Source: Drosophila persimilis (taxonomy: Eukaryota; Arthropoda; Insecta; Diptera; Drosophilidae). Taken from it: a stretch of 64,000 bases of DNA. Under the pieces are notes generated by a model. It was not told the origin of the DNA, searched no databases, and worked only from the letters and a program-made list of their open reading frames with translations. Below, one piece after another: positions 1 through 13,258 of this stretch (its first letter is position 1; every line of letters starts with the position of its first letter). Position numbers and translations under genes: made by a program. The DNA lies in NCBI RefSeq assembly GCF_003286085.1, contig NW_020825289.1:11284001-11348000 (forward strand), read 5' to 3'.

Positions 1-31
1 GGAGGTGCATCAACTGTAGCCACATATGGCT

Positions 32-45
32 CACACACACACACA
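32..45. repeat. (CA)7 microsatellite
   Basis: Seven perfect CA units. Confidence 0.9.
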
Positions 46-629
46 GGTATGGTTGGCTGCACAGCATCAATTGTAAAAGGATTAGGGCTTAATTTGGAAT
101 GCGCATTCATTTCCAGCAACAGCACTGGGAGCTTCTCTCTTGCTCATCCTCATCCGCATCCTCATGTGATGCCCCTGCCCGCCCAATGGCATACTGATGC
201 CCATTCTATGGCTCTCATTCTCATCTGTGTAAGCGGATTTCTGACTGCAGCTTGCTTTCAGCTCAGTTCGGGTTCCATTCTGTGGCGTTTTTTGTTGTTC
301 CATTTGTTTGCTGTTAGTTGGTGTTTTCCTATTTTCCTATTTTTCCTTTTTTCTGGATTTTTTTGTGTGGCTCTCATTAGTTTTCAAATGGCCTGCATTA
401 ATGGGTAAAGAGCCAAAAGTGCGAGAGAAGTGGGCTCAGGTTATGCGGCATGCTGGAAATTGCTCAATTTGTGGCATTAAGCCCCCGGTTTTGGGTTGTC
501 CTTTGTGTTGCTCTTTTGTGTGGCACACTGTTTGTTATTGCAGTCGCTGCTCCTTTCTACGGGGGTCCTCTTGGGCACGACAATGATTCCCAGTGTGTGG
601 ACAATGCATCGGCTTAGACCAGGTGGAAA

Positions 630-645
630 AACACACACACACACA
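630..645. repeat. (AC)n microsatellite
   Basis: About eight perfect AC units after an A run. Confidence 0.9.
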
Positions 646-928
646 TCCTCATCATGAAGGGGCTTACCCCCCAGTTTCATCTAACTCGCTCAACTTTTGT
701 TAATACTCGTGTGTATTGCGACGGGACCTTGTCACCCACACACAGGAGAGGATCCTCCCATGGTGTCAAGGCAGTTCCAACGCAGCTCACATAAATCAGA
801 GCAAAGAGTACGCTCTTTCTTGGCCAATCTCCTGTTTTGGTTCGCTCTTCAATGGCGTTCTGGAGGCAAATCCGCTTAAAGAAAGGGCCGCGACAAAAAT
901 CGAAATTGATGCGCAGCAATGTTTGACA

Positions 929-961
929 CAGAGACAGAGAGAGCGAGAGAGAGAGAGAGAG
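929..961. repeat. Imperfect (GA)n tract
   Basis: GA-rich run with two interruptions. GAGAG pentamers are binding sites for GAGA factor in flies, so the tract may be bound in chromatin; that is inference. Confidence 0.85.
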
Positions 962-2683
962 GGGCTGACTGGTAGTGGAGGGGCACATTCTTCTTTGCAA
1001 TTCGCTCTCGCTTATATGCGGCTGGCACTTTGGCCAAATTCCTTGCCCCTTTCCTTCGCACGGGACACGACAAGTGGCGGAGCGGGAGAGTCGTTGGAAC
1101 AGAAACACATGTCACAGATTTGTTTCTGTTTCTGTTTCGGAAGCACTTAAGCACTCAGCAAATTTGTTTGAAAAATCTGGAACTGGAAACTGGGAACTGG
1201 GGGACTGGTGCTGGGGCTTCGCCATCTATGGGGCAATAAATGCGGCGCATTGTTTGCTCTGGCGTTCCCGATCGCTCGGATGTGTTATTTTTAAATCCGT
1301 ACCGAGATACAGAGATACATCGAGGAGGAAGCACAACAAATTGACGATATGCCCCTTTGACACTTGAGTCCATTATTTATGCGCAGGCTCGCGATTATTT
1401 CCACATTTTACTGACTCACAGCGGGACAGGACAGGACCCAGCCCCATTCCCAGTGCCAGACAGGGGCTGACGGCTTACGGATTTCATGCACTTCCATTTC
1501 ACTCAAAAATTCGTCGCTGAGAGGCTCGTTTGGGGCCAGAGGAAGTCCACTTGCCGGGGCTTTGTCTTAAACGCTTACCAGTCCTTACCCGCTCTCCAAA
1601 ACGCTTTCTTTGGGTGATTTCTCATCTGCGTTTTGTTTGGGCCTCACTTAAGCGCATTTAAGGCTTAACGGTACCATATGACATTTGATTAATTACAAAC
1701 TTTAAATTTTGTTTGCCATTTTAGTGCCTTCGGCCATAAATCTCAACTGCATTTTCGGGCAGTCGGCTTTCCATTTCTCCAATTAGCCCTTCAGAAAGTA
1801 TCCGCAGAGTGTGAAAATGGCATCCTAATAGTCTTCAAGAAAATGTGCCGAAATGACAAAAATTTCGTAGAATCCGCAATGCTTCATCTGATGTTTTATC
1901 AGAGACTTGCAATTCAGATTTGCCTGTGGGCTAATCAAAACAGGAGGAGTGCCGTTCGGACGGGGCAGGGGCACATGTTTGTGAGTGCGAGTGTTTGGTT
2001 TTTGTGGCCGGGCTTGTGCGTAAATCATGCCACCATATATCCACATTAATGAACTATAAAATGCCGCAGCCAGCCCAGTAAGGAGGCTGCCACAGTTTGC
2101 GTTTGCTGGGTGCTGCCTCCTTTTGGCCAACTTTCTTGATCGCCATGGAAATGTCTTTTTGAAATGCATACCAAAAGCGAACTGGGGCTGGACCTGGAAC
2201 TGTGGCTCTGGCAGGCCCCATCGCGTTGCGCTGGCATAAATAAATTTATAATAAATTGCAAAGTTTAAAAATGACGATATATCATTTGTCGCAGCATGTG
2301 TCACACACTGTCTCTCTCCTGTCCGGGAATGGGTTCTAGGCGGAGTGGGGAGTGGAGAGCGCGGAGTGCGACTATGTTTGGCAACTGGCATCTCAAAAGT
2401 GCGAACGATTCAATTAATCTTGACACTATTTATTATTATTAGGGAACCGAACAGAACAGAACCTGAACCTGAACCCCGCCAACAGCAATGGCAGCAGGAC
2501 GAAGCCCCAGCCGAGTCCAGCCCAGCCCAGGACTAGATCTAGTTCGAGTTGTGACTGCCCATGTAGTTGTTACATTAATTAGTGGAGCAGTCTGGGGTTG
2601 TCGGGCCAGTGTGTGGCTATGGCTGCATTATCATATTTATTAAGCAGCCGCATCGCCCGCAGCTCCTCCTGGACTGTGCCTCC

Positions 2684-2738
2684 TGCCTGGTGCGCGGTGC
2701 CTGGTGCCTGGTACGCGGTGCCTGGTGCCTGGTGCCTG
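2684..2738. repeat. GGTGCCTGGT minisatellite
   Basis: Tandem GGTGCCT units interleaved with GCGCGG/ACGCGG variants, an imperfect array of 7-14 bp units. Confidence 0.75.
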
Positions 2739-3176
2739 TCTGACTACCCGCGGCTATCACAACAACGAAAATTGATTGCTTCTGTTGTTGTGGATGGCTT
2801 TGATCGTGTTAAGATAGGTCTGGGACGGGCCGGACCTGGTCCTCGTCCTGGGCATCCTCTGCTCTGGTCACCAGCTCTGACTTCTATAGAAAGTTTTATG
2901 CATAACTTTGGCGGGATCCCAGGTCCACCATGGGCATCGTAAATATCTTTTAGTGCCTTCCTGTTCCTTTCACAGTTCTGGGGCCCCGGCCCCGGCATCG
3001 GCATCGGCATTGCACGCATTTTCATTCTGCAGCATGGTGCATAGAGAAGGGAGTACCGAGTATGGCAACTATTTTTGTGACAGATCATAAATCAAAAATC
3101 ATACACGCTGCTGCCCCAGCCGCAGTTGCTGCCGCTGTCGCTGCATTTCAATATGTTGCCTCCCCACACACACAGC

Positions 3177-3210
3177 CTTGCAACTTGCAACGTGCAACTT
3201 GCGACTTGCA
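3177..3210. repeat. Imperfect CTTGCAA tandem repeat
   Basis: Units CTTGCAA, CTTGCAA, CGTGCAA, CTTGCGA and CTTGCAG in a row. Confidence 0.75.
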
Positions 3211-3304
3211 GGTGTTTGTCCCAAATGAATGCCTCTCCTTGCGATTGTAAATTAAGTTCCCTCCCGTACACGGCTCTGACGACTGACACTTGCGATCCGC
3301 CACT

Positions 3305-3328
3305 GCCGTTTGCCGTTTGCCGTTTGCC
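3305..3328. repeat. (CCGTTTG)3 heptamer repeat
   Basis: Three perfect heptamers followed by the variant CCATTCG. Confidence 0.8.
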
Positions 3329-3590
3329 ATTCGCGGTTTTATTATTTCTCTCCTGCATATTAATATTTGCTGTGGGCAGGCCGCTGCTAATGGGGCAGAG
3401 TGTGGGATTGATATGGGAACGGAGCGCGCCAGTTGGGGGGAAAGCACTCGGATTATGATGATGAACGGTGAGTCATTTTCCCCTAAACAAATGAGAGACC
3501 TTTCGAATTCGAGTAAGTGTACGGCATTCGTTTTAATGAATCAGTTTTATGGAAATCTGTTGGGAGGGAGGATTCATTAAAAGAAAGATG

Positions 3591-4060
3591 AATGGGATGC
3601 ACAGAAAAACCTATTACAGGATTTACACATTAAAATATGTTAGTTTAGCTTTAATGAATGCAGCACCCTCTAACATATATAAATAAACAGTGGTATTGCA
3701 ATCAATCTAAGCCAAATTGCCTTCTTTCCCCAGGAAAATCCCAGGGATTCCGTTGAACAAAAAAGGTACCTCCCAATAAATACAGAAATCACCCAGAATA
3801 ATTTCCACAAATCCAATAATATGTATTAGCATCTCCCAAGCACTTAAAATTGTTCTTATATTTATTTAAAACCTTTTTTTCAAAATATTTATGGGCAGAA
3901 CGAATATTATGTACATATTGAAATGAAATTTCATTTGGTTCATTCATAAGAATCTCCAGAGGATGATATCATTCAATTGAGGCAGAAGAACTGACACTTC
4001 CTATGCCAGACACGTAACCGAAACCCGAAACCTAATCGTCCTAACAGATCTGTGGCATAT
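3591..4060. other. AT-rich non-coding stretch
   Basis: Noticeably AT-richer than its surroundings. It contains an acceptor-like TTCTTTCCCCAG at about 3722-3733, but no open frame follows it. Confidence 0.5.
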
Positions 4061-7000
4061 GCCTAATAAATCTCGTTTCCCAATGCAGCCCCAGCCCCAG
4101 CTGCAACCCCTCTTCCGAGAGGAGTCCTCGACTGAACTGAATCAATTGCCACTAATTTTCCGTGCGTTTTCTCGAGCGCGCTTCTGCGACGTGTGATGCC
4201 CGAGATGCGATTACGATTTGACCCACAAAAAACCAGACGGAACGGAAAGTAATCGGAATAAAAAATCATATCAAAATCACGTAGCTGCGTCTCGCAGCAA
4301 ATTGCTTCATTCATGGCCTGCCAAGGCGGTCAACAGTCAGCGGACATTACCTGAAGGAATGATGGGAACTGTACGCACTGTACCCTCATCTAATCAAGGG
4401 TCTATCGCATCTAGCATTATTCGGGGAATCTGGTGCCTGTAACTTGGTGTGAAGTCGGGCCAACTACTGGAGTAGCATTTTAATTGGTTTAGTACTTCAT
4501 GGAAGCAATTACCCCATGGGATGCATAAAAACTTTTTGTGACAGTTTTGTGGAACAGCCCTAATAGTCGGCAGGGGCAGCAGGAGTGTGGTTTTCTGGGA
4601 GAAGGTGGGGGTAGACTTTGATTTTAATGAATTTAAATTATGACAGCTGCAGTTCACGACGAGCCCAGGCCACAAATATTTTATGGCCTTTAAATGTTGA
4701 AATAAATTCGACTTAAAAACGCCAACGGAAATGCAGAGAGAAACGAGTGAAAGAAAACAATTCCATTCCAGTTGGAAGTCTCAGCCCAAAGTCCCAAGTC
4801 ACCAGTCCCAGCCTGACTCTGGCTCTGGCATTGGGTTTGAGTCCCAAACTGAACAACAAATCCATTAAATTGTGTGATTTGCTTTGTGTGCAAGTCAAAT
4901 GGTATTCGTATTGTTGCGGGAGTGGAGATCGACCTGGAGATGGAAATGGAGATGGAGGAGATCTTTTATGATTTAAGCCCGGACAGAGAGCAGCGCGTTG
5001 GAGAAGCGTAATCCTTTAAGTTATGGCCGCAGTCGATGCATTGATGGAATTTTATTTATTTATACGCAACCCTTTTGTTCAACGAAAACGAGTGGAGGAA
5101 CCAGCACTCCTCCCCAAAAGCTAGATCTTATAGGGCGACGGTTTATGGGCCCCGGCCCCGGCCCCAACGCCGGTCCCGCTCAGGGTAATCCCGCAGGAGC
5201 AGCAGTCGGATCTGGAGCCTCGGTTTTTATGGCTGGTAATAGTTGAGGGATTTCTTGTGCTGTTGGGAACACTCCCTCTACCTCTACCTCTTCCTCGCTG
5301 TAGCTCTCGATGTTGATGTCTTATATAACACAGTGTTACTTTTGACACTTTTATTGCCGCTGCCCTAGACGAACCCATGCGGACGGTCGATCACAAAGGA
5401 ATCCGAAATCAGTCAGACAGAGCAGAGCAGAGCAGGGAAGAGCCTTTGGGGATTGCTCGAATGCCTTGGTAAAGTGGTAATTAAATTGGCTGGCCATGTG
5501 AGGTGCTCTTCTTATGTGCCTGACTTGTTATGTCTCAATCTAAGCAGCCGTCACATAATTAGCCAACACTCAACAGGCCACAGCCAACAGCCAGGCGAAA
5601 TCGCAGCCAACGCTGCTGCTGCTGCTGCAATATGACAAATTAGATAACCGGTTCCTTATTTCTTGGCCAAGATCTTCTACGCATGCTGAACCGACTGCAA
5701 CTCCGAATACGAATCCGAATCGAAATCCAACGCCAAATCCCAGCTCCAACTGCGGCCAGGCTGCCTTTTAATTTTGGCTCTGACAGTCGCAGCAGCTTCG
5801 GCGCATTCGCATGGCAAATTAACACCTCAAACGGACAGGCCAGGCAGACGGAGTCGCAGTCGGAGCCCCAAACCCCAAAGTCATTTGCCATTGGATGTCT
5901 AATGTTCGGTCCGCTGACAGCCGCGAATTGCATTTGACGCTCGGCAATTGGACTTGACGGGGCCCCCAGCCCCCAGTTCCAGTTGAGGCGCATTTCCTGC
6001 GTTCTTTTAAACCTTATTTTTATTTTAACGTTTTTTTGTGTGGCTAATTTGGTTGCTTGGACAGGAAGTGTTAGATACAAATGATGGAGGGCTCCCTTCC
6101 CGATGATGCCTGATGGAATGAGTGGAGTGGACTGAAGTGAACTGCTCGAGATGGATGATAATTCTGCCAAGAGGTAAGTTGTCAGGGAAGTTGTGCCATG
6201 CGAGTAAATATGTCTATCCCAATCCCTAAGCTACAACCAAAGGCTCCAAGCATTCCCCAAACATTGAAGGTACACCGCACTTATCGGAGCCGCCATCGAT
6301 AGCACTCTGCAAGGAAGTCAATGGGTGAAAATTAATTAAAAACTCATCAGATAAATGTGGCCATTGTTGCAGCAGCAGGCCGTGGCATAATTATTATTAC
6401 GATGGCCCCGGCCCCAGGCACGGGCACGGGCGAAAATCGTTTCTAGCACTGCTGCTGGCCGGGAGGACCCGGAGAACCTTTGGGTCCCTCGGACCTGGGA
6501 CTGGTGCTGGTGCTGTGTCTGCCCAGTTAAGTATTCATAACTATATTTATCAGCCATCAAAAATCAATTGCACTCACCCAAAAGCAGAGGCAGGGATGCT
6601 GGATAGCCGGATTGGGACCGGTCCTGTGTAGAGCTGTATCCCGGGGTCTTTGCCGTGAGGCGTTCGAATTGCGCTTGTTAACATTTTTGACCGCCTGCTG
6701 GGGGCCAACGAAAAAGCCAACAAACCGAACGTGTTACGCATAATAATTTTCGCAGTCGAATAAATACTTCAATGGCCTGGCGATGCCTCTACACTGCTAC
6801 TCGAAGAACTCCTCGTCTCTGTTCTCTGTTCATCAACAAATGCGTGTAGTTTATCTTGGAGCCAGCATCGCACTCACGTTGGGGACATTGCCAGAGACAC
6901 AGACAGAGGCAGAGACAGGGCCCTGATACAGGACAGGCACTGATAAGATGGCCTCGGATTCGGGTCCATGTTGTGTGACTCTCTTATTGAAATAACAGAA

Positions 7001-7078
7001 ATCATAATGTTTATGCCATTAAATTGTTAACAAAGCGTACAAGCTACTGCCCATTGCTCGCTCAGGTAACAGGTAACA

Positions 7079-7101
7079 GAGAGAGAGAGAGAGAGAGAGA
7101 G
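7079..7101. repeat. (GA)11 microsatellite
   Basis: Perfect GA tract and candidate GAGA-factor site. Confidence 0.9.
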
Positions 7102-7872
7102 TTAGATGCGGACTGGACCCCTGGATCGGGTCCCGCATGTCAGCACGCACATAAATTATCGTTGATATATATTTGGGTCTGCTCTGCGGACTTGTCGTGT
7201 GAATGTCCAGAATCCAAGTCGGGCAGGCAGCTCCTCCTCTCCTTTATTTATTTGCCCTGCGAATGGGCCAAGTCTCGCTCCTCGCTACGTGACATTCACG
7301 CTTGGACGTCCGCATTTCCACTTCCATACGTGACCCACTGTCGGGGTTACCCCGCAATCGTATATCTGCCGTTACCGCTGCTGCTGTGTATCTTTTCACT
7401 TTGCTGCCCTTATCTATTTGGCCTTATCGCCTGACGGGTATTTCTTAATTTTTCCCCTCACTTGCTCGAATTATTTCCTGTAATTGCGGGCGTATGGCCA
7501 TGGCCTCTTCCCCACCCACCCGAATCGAATAGAAAACCGAGAAACAGTAAAAAATAATCAAATGCTTCCTGGGCCTCTAAAGCTGGCCCAATCCATTTCA
7601 CGAGATATCCAGCCATTTCATGTCATTTCCCTCGGATCTTTCAGGCGAAAGATGGGAAAAAAGGGATGCGCGTGTCGCTATTCGAGTGTCAACTGTAGCA
7701 TTGGCCAAGGAATATTGGGCCAAGGGCTTGGGTACGGCATAGCCCTAAGGGATTCTGTGGGTAAGGGCAAGCGGACAACACTCTTTCCAATTTTATTTAT
7801 GACTTTATCTTTCACTTTGTTTGTGCGAGATTTTGTTTATGTTTTCAGCTTTCCTGGGAATTCTCCGTGATT

Positions 7873-7876
<4 letters not shown>

Positions 7877-7904
<28 letters not shown>
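7877..7904. repeat. (TC)14 microsatellite
   Basis: The longest perfect dinucleotide array in the window, 28 bp. Confidence 0.92.
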
Positions 7905-7909
<5 letters not shown>

Positions 7910-9261
7910 ACCTCTGGTGGTTGTGTGTGCGGTCGAATTTGTTGGTTTTCCATTTCGGACCGCTCAAGGGTCTTAATCACGTGCCCCAGTTCGTCGTAAT
8001 TATACCTCAGAGTGTCCTCAGTTTGTGGTCTCTTCTTCAGAATGTGACTGAACTTAATTCAGCCAATTGTAGAGGTTTTTGGAAGTCATTAGATTAAATG
8101 TATTTGAATCTGAAAACAGAATTTGGCATTGCAGGTCTTTCTGTCCGAATAAGGCATACATTTCATGCGGAAACTGCAGATTGTGCTCCTTAAAATGTGT
8201 AATGAAAATTGAACAATTCAACAATAAAAGTCTTCAGCTCTAATTGAGCTGAATGCTCCACAAAACATTCTCAAACATTGATTTAAACAAAGGCTGATAT
8301 AAATCTTTTATAATGCCGTTGATTATGATATCCACACTGAGTATCTCTGATCTCCCCGATGTCCTCCTCCCTCTGAATTGCTCGATGCCTGTCTGTCAGA
8401 GACTGACGGAATGGGCCCTCTAAATGCTGCAATCAAACGGCACAGAACACAAAACGAAAATTTGATTAGCACAATTAAATTATTACATGCCACAAAACGG
8501 GGCAATTATAGAGCGGGGAGTGCGCTGGAGGAGTGTCTATCAGGTGCAGGGAGATGGATGTTTGCCGCCCGGCAGCTGGCTTTGACCCACGCAAACTTGA
8601 GAGAAATTCCAGCCACAAAGCCAGCACAAAGGCAGAGAGCCCGAAACCACAAATGAACGACATTAGTTACACTTATTCGTAGCCGACAGAGAGAACAAAT
8701 AATTAACAAATTAAATGAACAAATGCCGCGCCAGAGATGTTCTGGGCAGAAACGATTTGGACGCATCTGCAGCTCGAGCGGAGCCCGAAGCCCAAGAAAA
8801 TTATGGAATTGTCGTGCGAGAACAATAGAACCAGAATCTATCTTCTTTTCGGATTCGATGTGAGGGAAAAACAGACAGAGGCCAGACGCTAATTGAGGTG
8901 TGGGGATTGGGTACTGGGTGTTGCGGTACGGACAGACTCGGACTAGATGCTGGCCAAGTTTACACAAGCTAATTGTTATACAACCTCTTGGAACTTGTGA
9001 AAATCTCTTCATCATCGGGGGAAATGTGGCAGGCACGCACACATACACTTGTCAAAATATATACCCTAAACAGAATGAGGCATATTGATACGAGTGAGGC
9101 ATTAAAAATGCATTTTGACAGGCCATACCTGGACACGGGCTGAGGACTGAGGGCTGGGATCTGTGCCTCTACCTGTTGGCACTTTGCGGCTTTGATCGAT
9201 AATCGCAGCCCACGCAAAAGTGTCTGTCACGCTAAGCCCTAATGGCATTACAATACACCGA

Positions 9262-9284
9262 CCCAGACCCAGACCCAGACCCAG
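9262..9284. repeat. (CCCAGA)n hexamer repeat
   Basis: Three full hexamers and a partial fourth. Confidence 0.85.
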
Positions 9285-12200
9285 TGCCATACCCAAACGA
9301 ATCGTTCCGGGCCGGGACTAGTTTTTGCGGTCTGGACAAACAACAGAAAATAACATAAAACCGCGAAGAGGATTGAGGATTGAGGCAGCTGCTCCTCGCA
9401 GCCATGTCCTCGCGCTTATCCTTTAATGTGCTTTTGTCTGCGACGGACGGCGTCGGCCAAATCCTCTCAAGTGCAACCGAGCTGCTGCTGCATCAGATTA
9501 GAACAGGTTCGCCTTTGTCTCCCTGACAAATAAATCCAAATTTTAATGCTCTTCCACATTGATGGAGTGACGACTGCAGAAAGTTCGTCCGCAGCCCAGA
9601 GAGAGGATTTCCACTCTCTGCTAATCGCATTGACTGAAAAGTTGCTGGCCTAAGCCGCGTGTTGTTTCTAACTTTGCAATTAAAATCCCCTGGAAGCCGA
9701 AGCCCAGGCCCGAAAACGCACTTCACACTTCCCCAGTCGAATTTCCATGGAAAACTGTCATCCAGTTCCCTCTCGAGCCACATCCAGATCCAGTACTCTG
9801 AAATTTCGATAACAACTTGTCACAATTCTGACAAGTTACTGAAGTGGTGCAGCGTTCTCCATTGCCGCTCTGTGTTCAGTGTTCTCTGTTCTCTTTTCTG
9901 TGTTCTAATGAAGAAATTATCTATAATGATACGCGGAAAATGCAGTGTCTGAAATGATATAATGAAAATGAAATAATTGTTCTGTTATGATAAAAATCAA
10001 ATTATGTGGAAACTGAAACCTGCGACTGAAAAGGGTACGCCAACAAGGGTTCGTTCCCTCTGCTGTACAGAATGATTATGGGAATGACGTATTATTTTAT
10101 GATAAGCATGTGAAATATTTGATGGATTTATTACAGAAAAATATGGCTAGCAGACAGTGAGCAGGGGGGCCGAGTGCCGAGTGGGGGATTGAAAGAGCGT
10201 GTGCGTGTTCAGGATATGTCACTCAGCTGCAGGTGAAAACTGTCTCTCTGATGACTGAGGGAGAGAGATACTACTGCCAGAGACACTTAACTCCATCAGC
10301 AATTGTCTGTGGCTGGAATCGAGTAAGTTTTGTGCATGAATCAAAGCCATTTCCATAGCATACTTTACGGAGAAGGTGTCATGGGTTAAAACTCCTTTCT
10401 TCAATCAGCTTCTTCCTCAATTTGTTGGAATTTAACCACTTAAAGTACCTCCCTTGGCACCACCTGCCCCAACAGGTGATGCAGTTGTATTACCAACTTA
10501 TGCATCTGCCGACCACGTTCCAGGCCGCCACTCGAATCGTCAACCATTTGTAGAACAGCTTGACAGAAGCCGTTCGTGGAATTGGATGAGTGTCCCCGAA
10601 CCGAGCAGAGTCGAACCGAAGCAAAATGAAATGAACCCCAAAGTGTTTTGAGAGCTAAAAGCATGTTATCACTCATCTGTGTGTTTTTACATTGACATTG
10701 GGGGACGAGCACGGAGCGAGAACCTAATCAATATGCTCGTCATTTGCGCCAAGTTACATTTTCCTTTTAACCAAGTACGTGTCAACGGGGCTTAGCCCGT
10801 CTCTGACTCTGTCTCCGTGTGCGTATCCGAGCCAAACCAAATATGTATGGTACGCATTTAAAGGCGAGGCACACGGAGGACATACGACAAGGACACACGA
10901 CTCAGGCCCAGACATGGACATAGACAAAGAATCGACTCTACTTTGATATCTCTGGCATTAAACTTTGATGAGTTATCGCACGAAGCGAGCGGGCAGCAGA
11001 AGTAACAGCTATTCCATTCAAGAATTAAATAATTATTTATACTTTTTGAAGTGCAAGGTGTCTGTCGCCTTGGGCGCTGCCTGACTCGTAATTTATGTTC
11101 ATGACCTTTAATGGCCCAACATCTTGGCCCGGGCACAGAGAGCGCCATCAAACAAATTGCCACGCCGAGCGTGTGTTGTATGCACATTGAATTTTGATAT
11201 GGATAAGGATACGCTCTCTCTCCCGTAAGATTAATTGATACATGTCCATTTCGTGTTGACAAGCTCCCTGAATGGAGGGAAATCTTGGCAAGCCCGGCCA
11301 CAAAGGAAAACAACAATGAAAGGTACGACCCGGACAACGACTACGACTATGGCCAAAATAAATGATGCACAATAAGGGCAGGACACTTTTATCGCCCCCA
11401 GCTGATAATAAACAATCTGAGGCAGGCCGTAACATCTACTATTCCACGATAGGCGATAGCCGGACAACGGATAGCGGACGGCGGGGCCCCATTGTCGTGG
11501 CAAGACATACAATATGTGTGCGTGGCCGCCTGCCGACTGCTCATCCATTTGGATGGGGACGTCCCATTACGTGCCGTGGGTTGCTCCCATCGGAGAGAGT
11601 CCCCCACTGCATTAACAATCTATCAATCAGAGCTTTTAGCATTACAAAAGATGCTCTGACCATTGTCCGCTCTACGATTTTGAGATAAATTCGATAAATT
11701 TGCACAGTATACACGTTGGAGTCGGATTTCCGCCATCTGTAGGTGACTCTGTCGGGCCACGGGAGTTTAATTACCGCACGGACCCAGCCAGGTGGCACGA
11801 GGCGAGCCTTGGCCCCAGCCACCGTGCGTATACTTGACGGGTCACTGGCTGACATGCGGCGCGGCTCAATCAAAAGGTTGTCACGCCGCTCCGGACATTC
11901 CGCGCTGAGCCGAAGCTCCTGGAAAAACTTTGTCAGCGACGCGCCATAATGAAAAACCGCGTTTCGATATCCCCACCCACCCGCTTGAAGTGCCACGCGT
12001 ATCTACGCCCACTTAATTAGTGCCCCGTCTCATTGCCACGCCACGCCAGTACCTGCCAGCCCATCACCCACTCCCAATATCCACATTGTGTCTGTCTGCC
12101 TGTTGGTATGTCGCTCTGCCGCTCTGTCGCTTGATTGTTTTTGGGGTTTGACCCACTTGCGGAAAAGCAAAACAAAGGAGGGATCCTACCAGGGACATAC

Positions 12201-12366
12201 AGTGCTGGACCCCCAACGTTGCCACTCACGTATTCCGTGTCTGTACACCGTTGACAGCTGTAATTTCTATGCAGCTTTTGTTGCATTTCCAATGAACATT
12301 GACTGACGGGGCAAAGGCACACTGATCCGACCCACAACGCGCCGCCCTTCTCTGTCACTATCTCAT

Positions 12367-12384
12367 AATTTAATTAATTAAATT
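12367..12384. promoter_or_regulatory. 18-bp perfect AT palindrome of overlapping TTAATTAA
   Basis: AATTTAATTAATTAAATT is its own reverse complement and packs overlapping TAATTA homeodomain cores. Such palindromes bind paired or dimeric homeodomain proteins. A regulatory role here is inferred only. Confidence 0.35.
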
Positions 12385-13237
12385 CAATAGCCCCAGCAGG
12401 CGGTGCAGCAGTAGAGGAGGGCTGAGGTCATAATTACGTCCTGTCGAGCACCTAACGAGCTGACAATTCAGTCCCAGCCCAGAGCTGGCCACGAAGCCGC
12501 CACCAATTGAAATTATCAGTGGAAAGATATTCTTCGGGGTCGATTCGTAGGAGGAAGGGCCACACAGTGGATCAGATACCGAGTTACTCCAAGCTTCAAT
12601 ATTTAACCGTATCTAGTGGAAAATATTCAACGGGGACACTTATATTGTGGCTCCCCTGAAGCATCAGTAAACGCATTCATTCGATCTAAATCCCATTTTG
12701 CACATCCATCGTGTTGTATTTCATAAAATCTCTCTCCAATTTGCCGCCCATTGTTCGGGGCGGCTGGTGTCTTTTGCTGACTTTGGGGCCGTCTCCACTA
12801 TTTGCTGGTGCACCTCCGAAACGCACAATTATGAGTAGATGGAGGCAACGCGACTCCAACAGCGCCAGAGCTCACAAATTGGCAATTTGACTTCATCCAG
12901 TCGGTGCCGCGCAGCACCGCCCTGCTGGGTACCCGACAACGTCGTCCGGCCAGTCAATACGATGATTTAGAGCACGGAAATCGTTGTCGCACGGTGCTGG
13001 GGCAGGGAACTAGAACTGGAGCTGCAGCCGGAGATAGAGCATTGGGTCGGGGTTGGGGTTGGGATTGTGGTGGGTGCTGACAGCGTCGTCTGGAAATTTG
13101 AGCTCTTGTTTTCGCCTGGTTTCATAAAAAACGCATTAATTCTAATTGGAAGCAATTGCATTGAGCCGCCCGCCCGGTGAGCGTTTAGTGTGGCTAGACC
13201 AAACCCACAACTGACCCACGGACCGACAGACCCCACC

Positions 13238-13258
13238 CATCATCATCATCATCATCAT
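13238..13258. repeat. (CAT)7 microsatellite
   Basis: Seven perfect trinucleotides. Confidence 0.9.

Larger units (their letters stand above)
1..3590. other. Non-coding DNA with simple repeats
   Basis: No gene is supported. The longest open frames cross CA, GA and GGTGCCT repeats. The content is ordinary fly intergenic or intronic DNA. Confidence 0.65.

Noticed and set aside
3722..3733. TTCTTTCCCCAG as a splice acceptor
   Set aside because: No open frame of useful length follows it.
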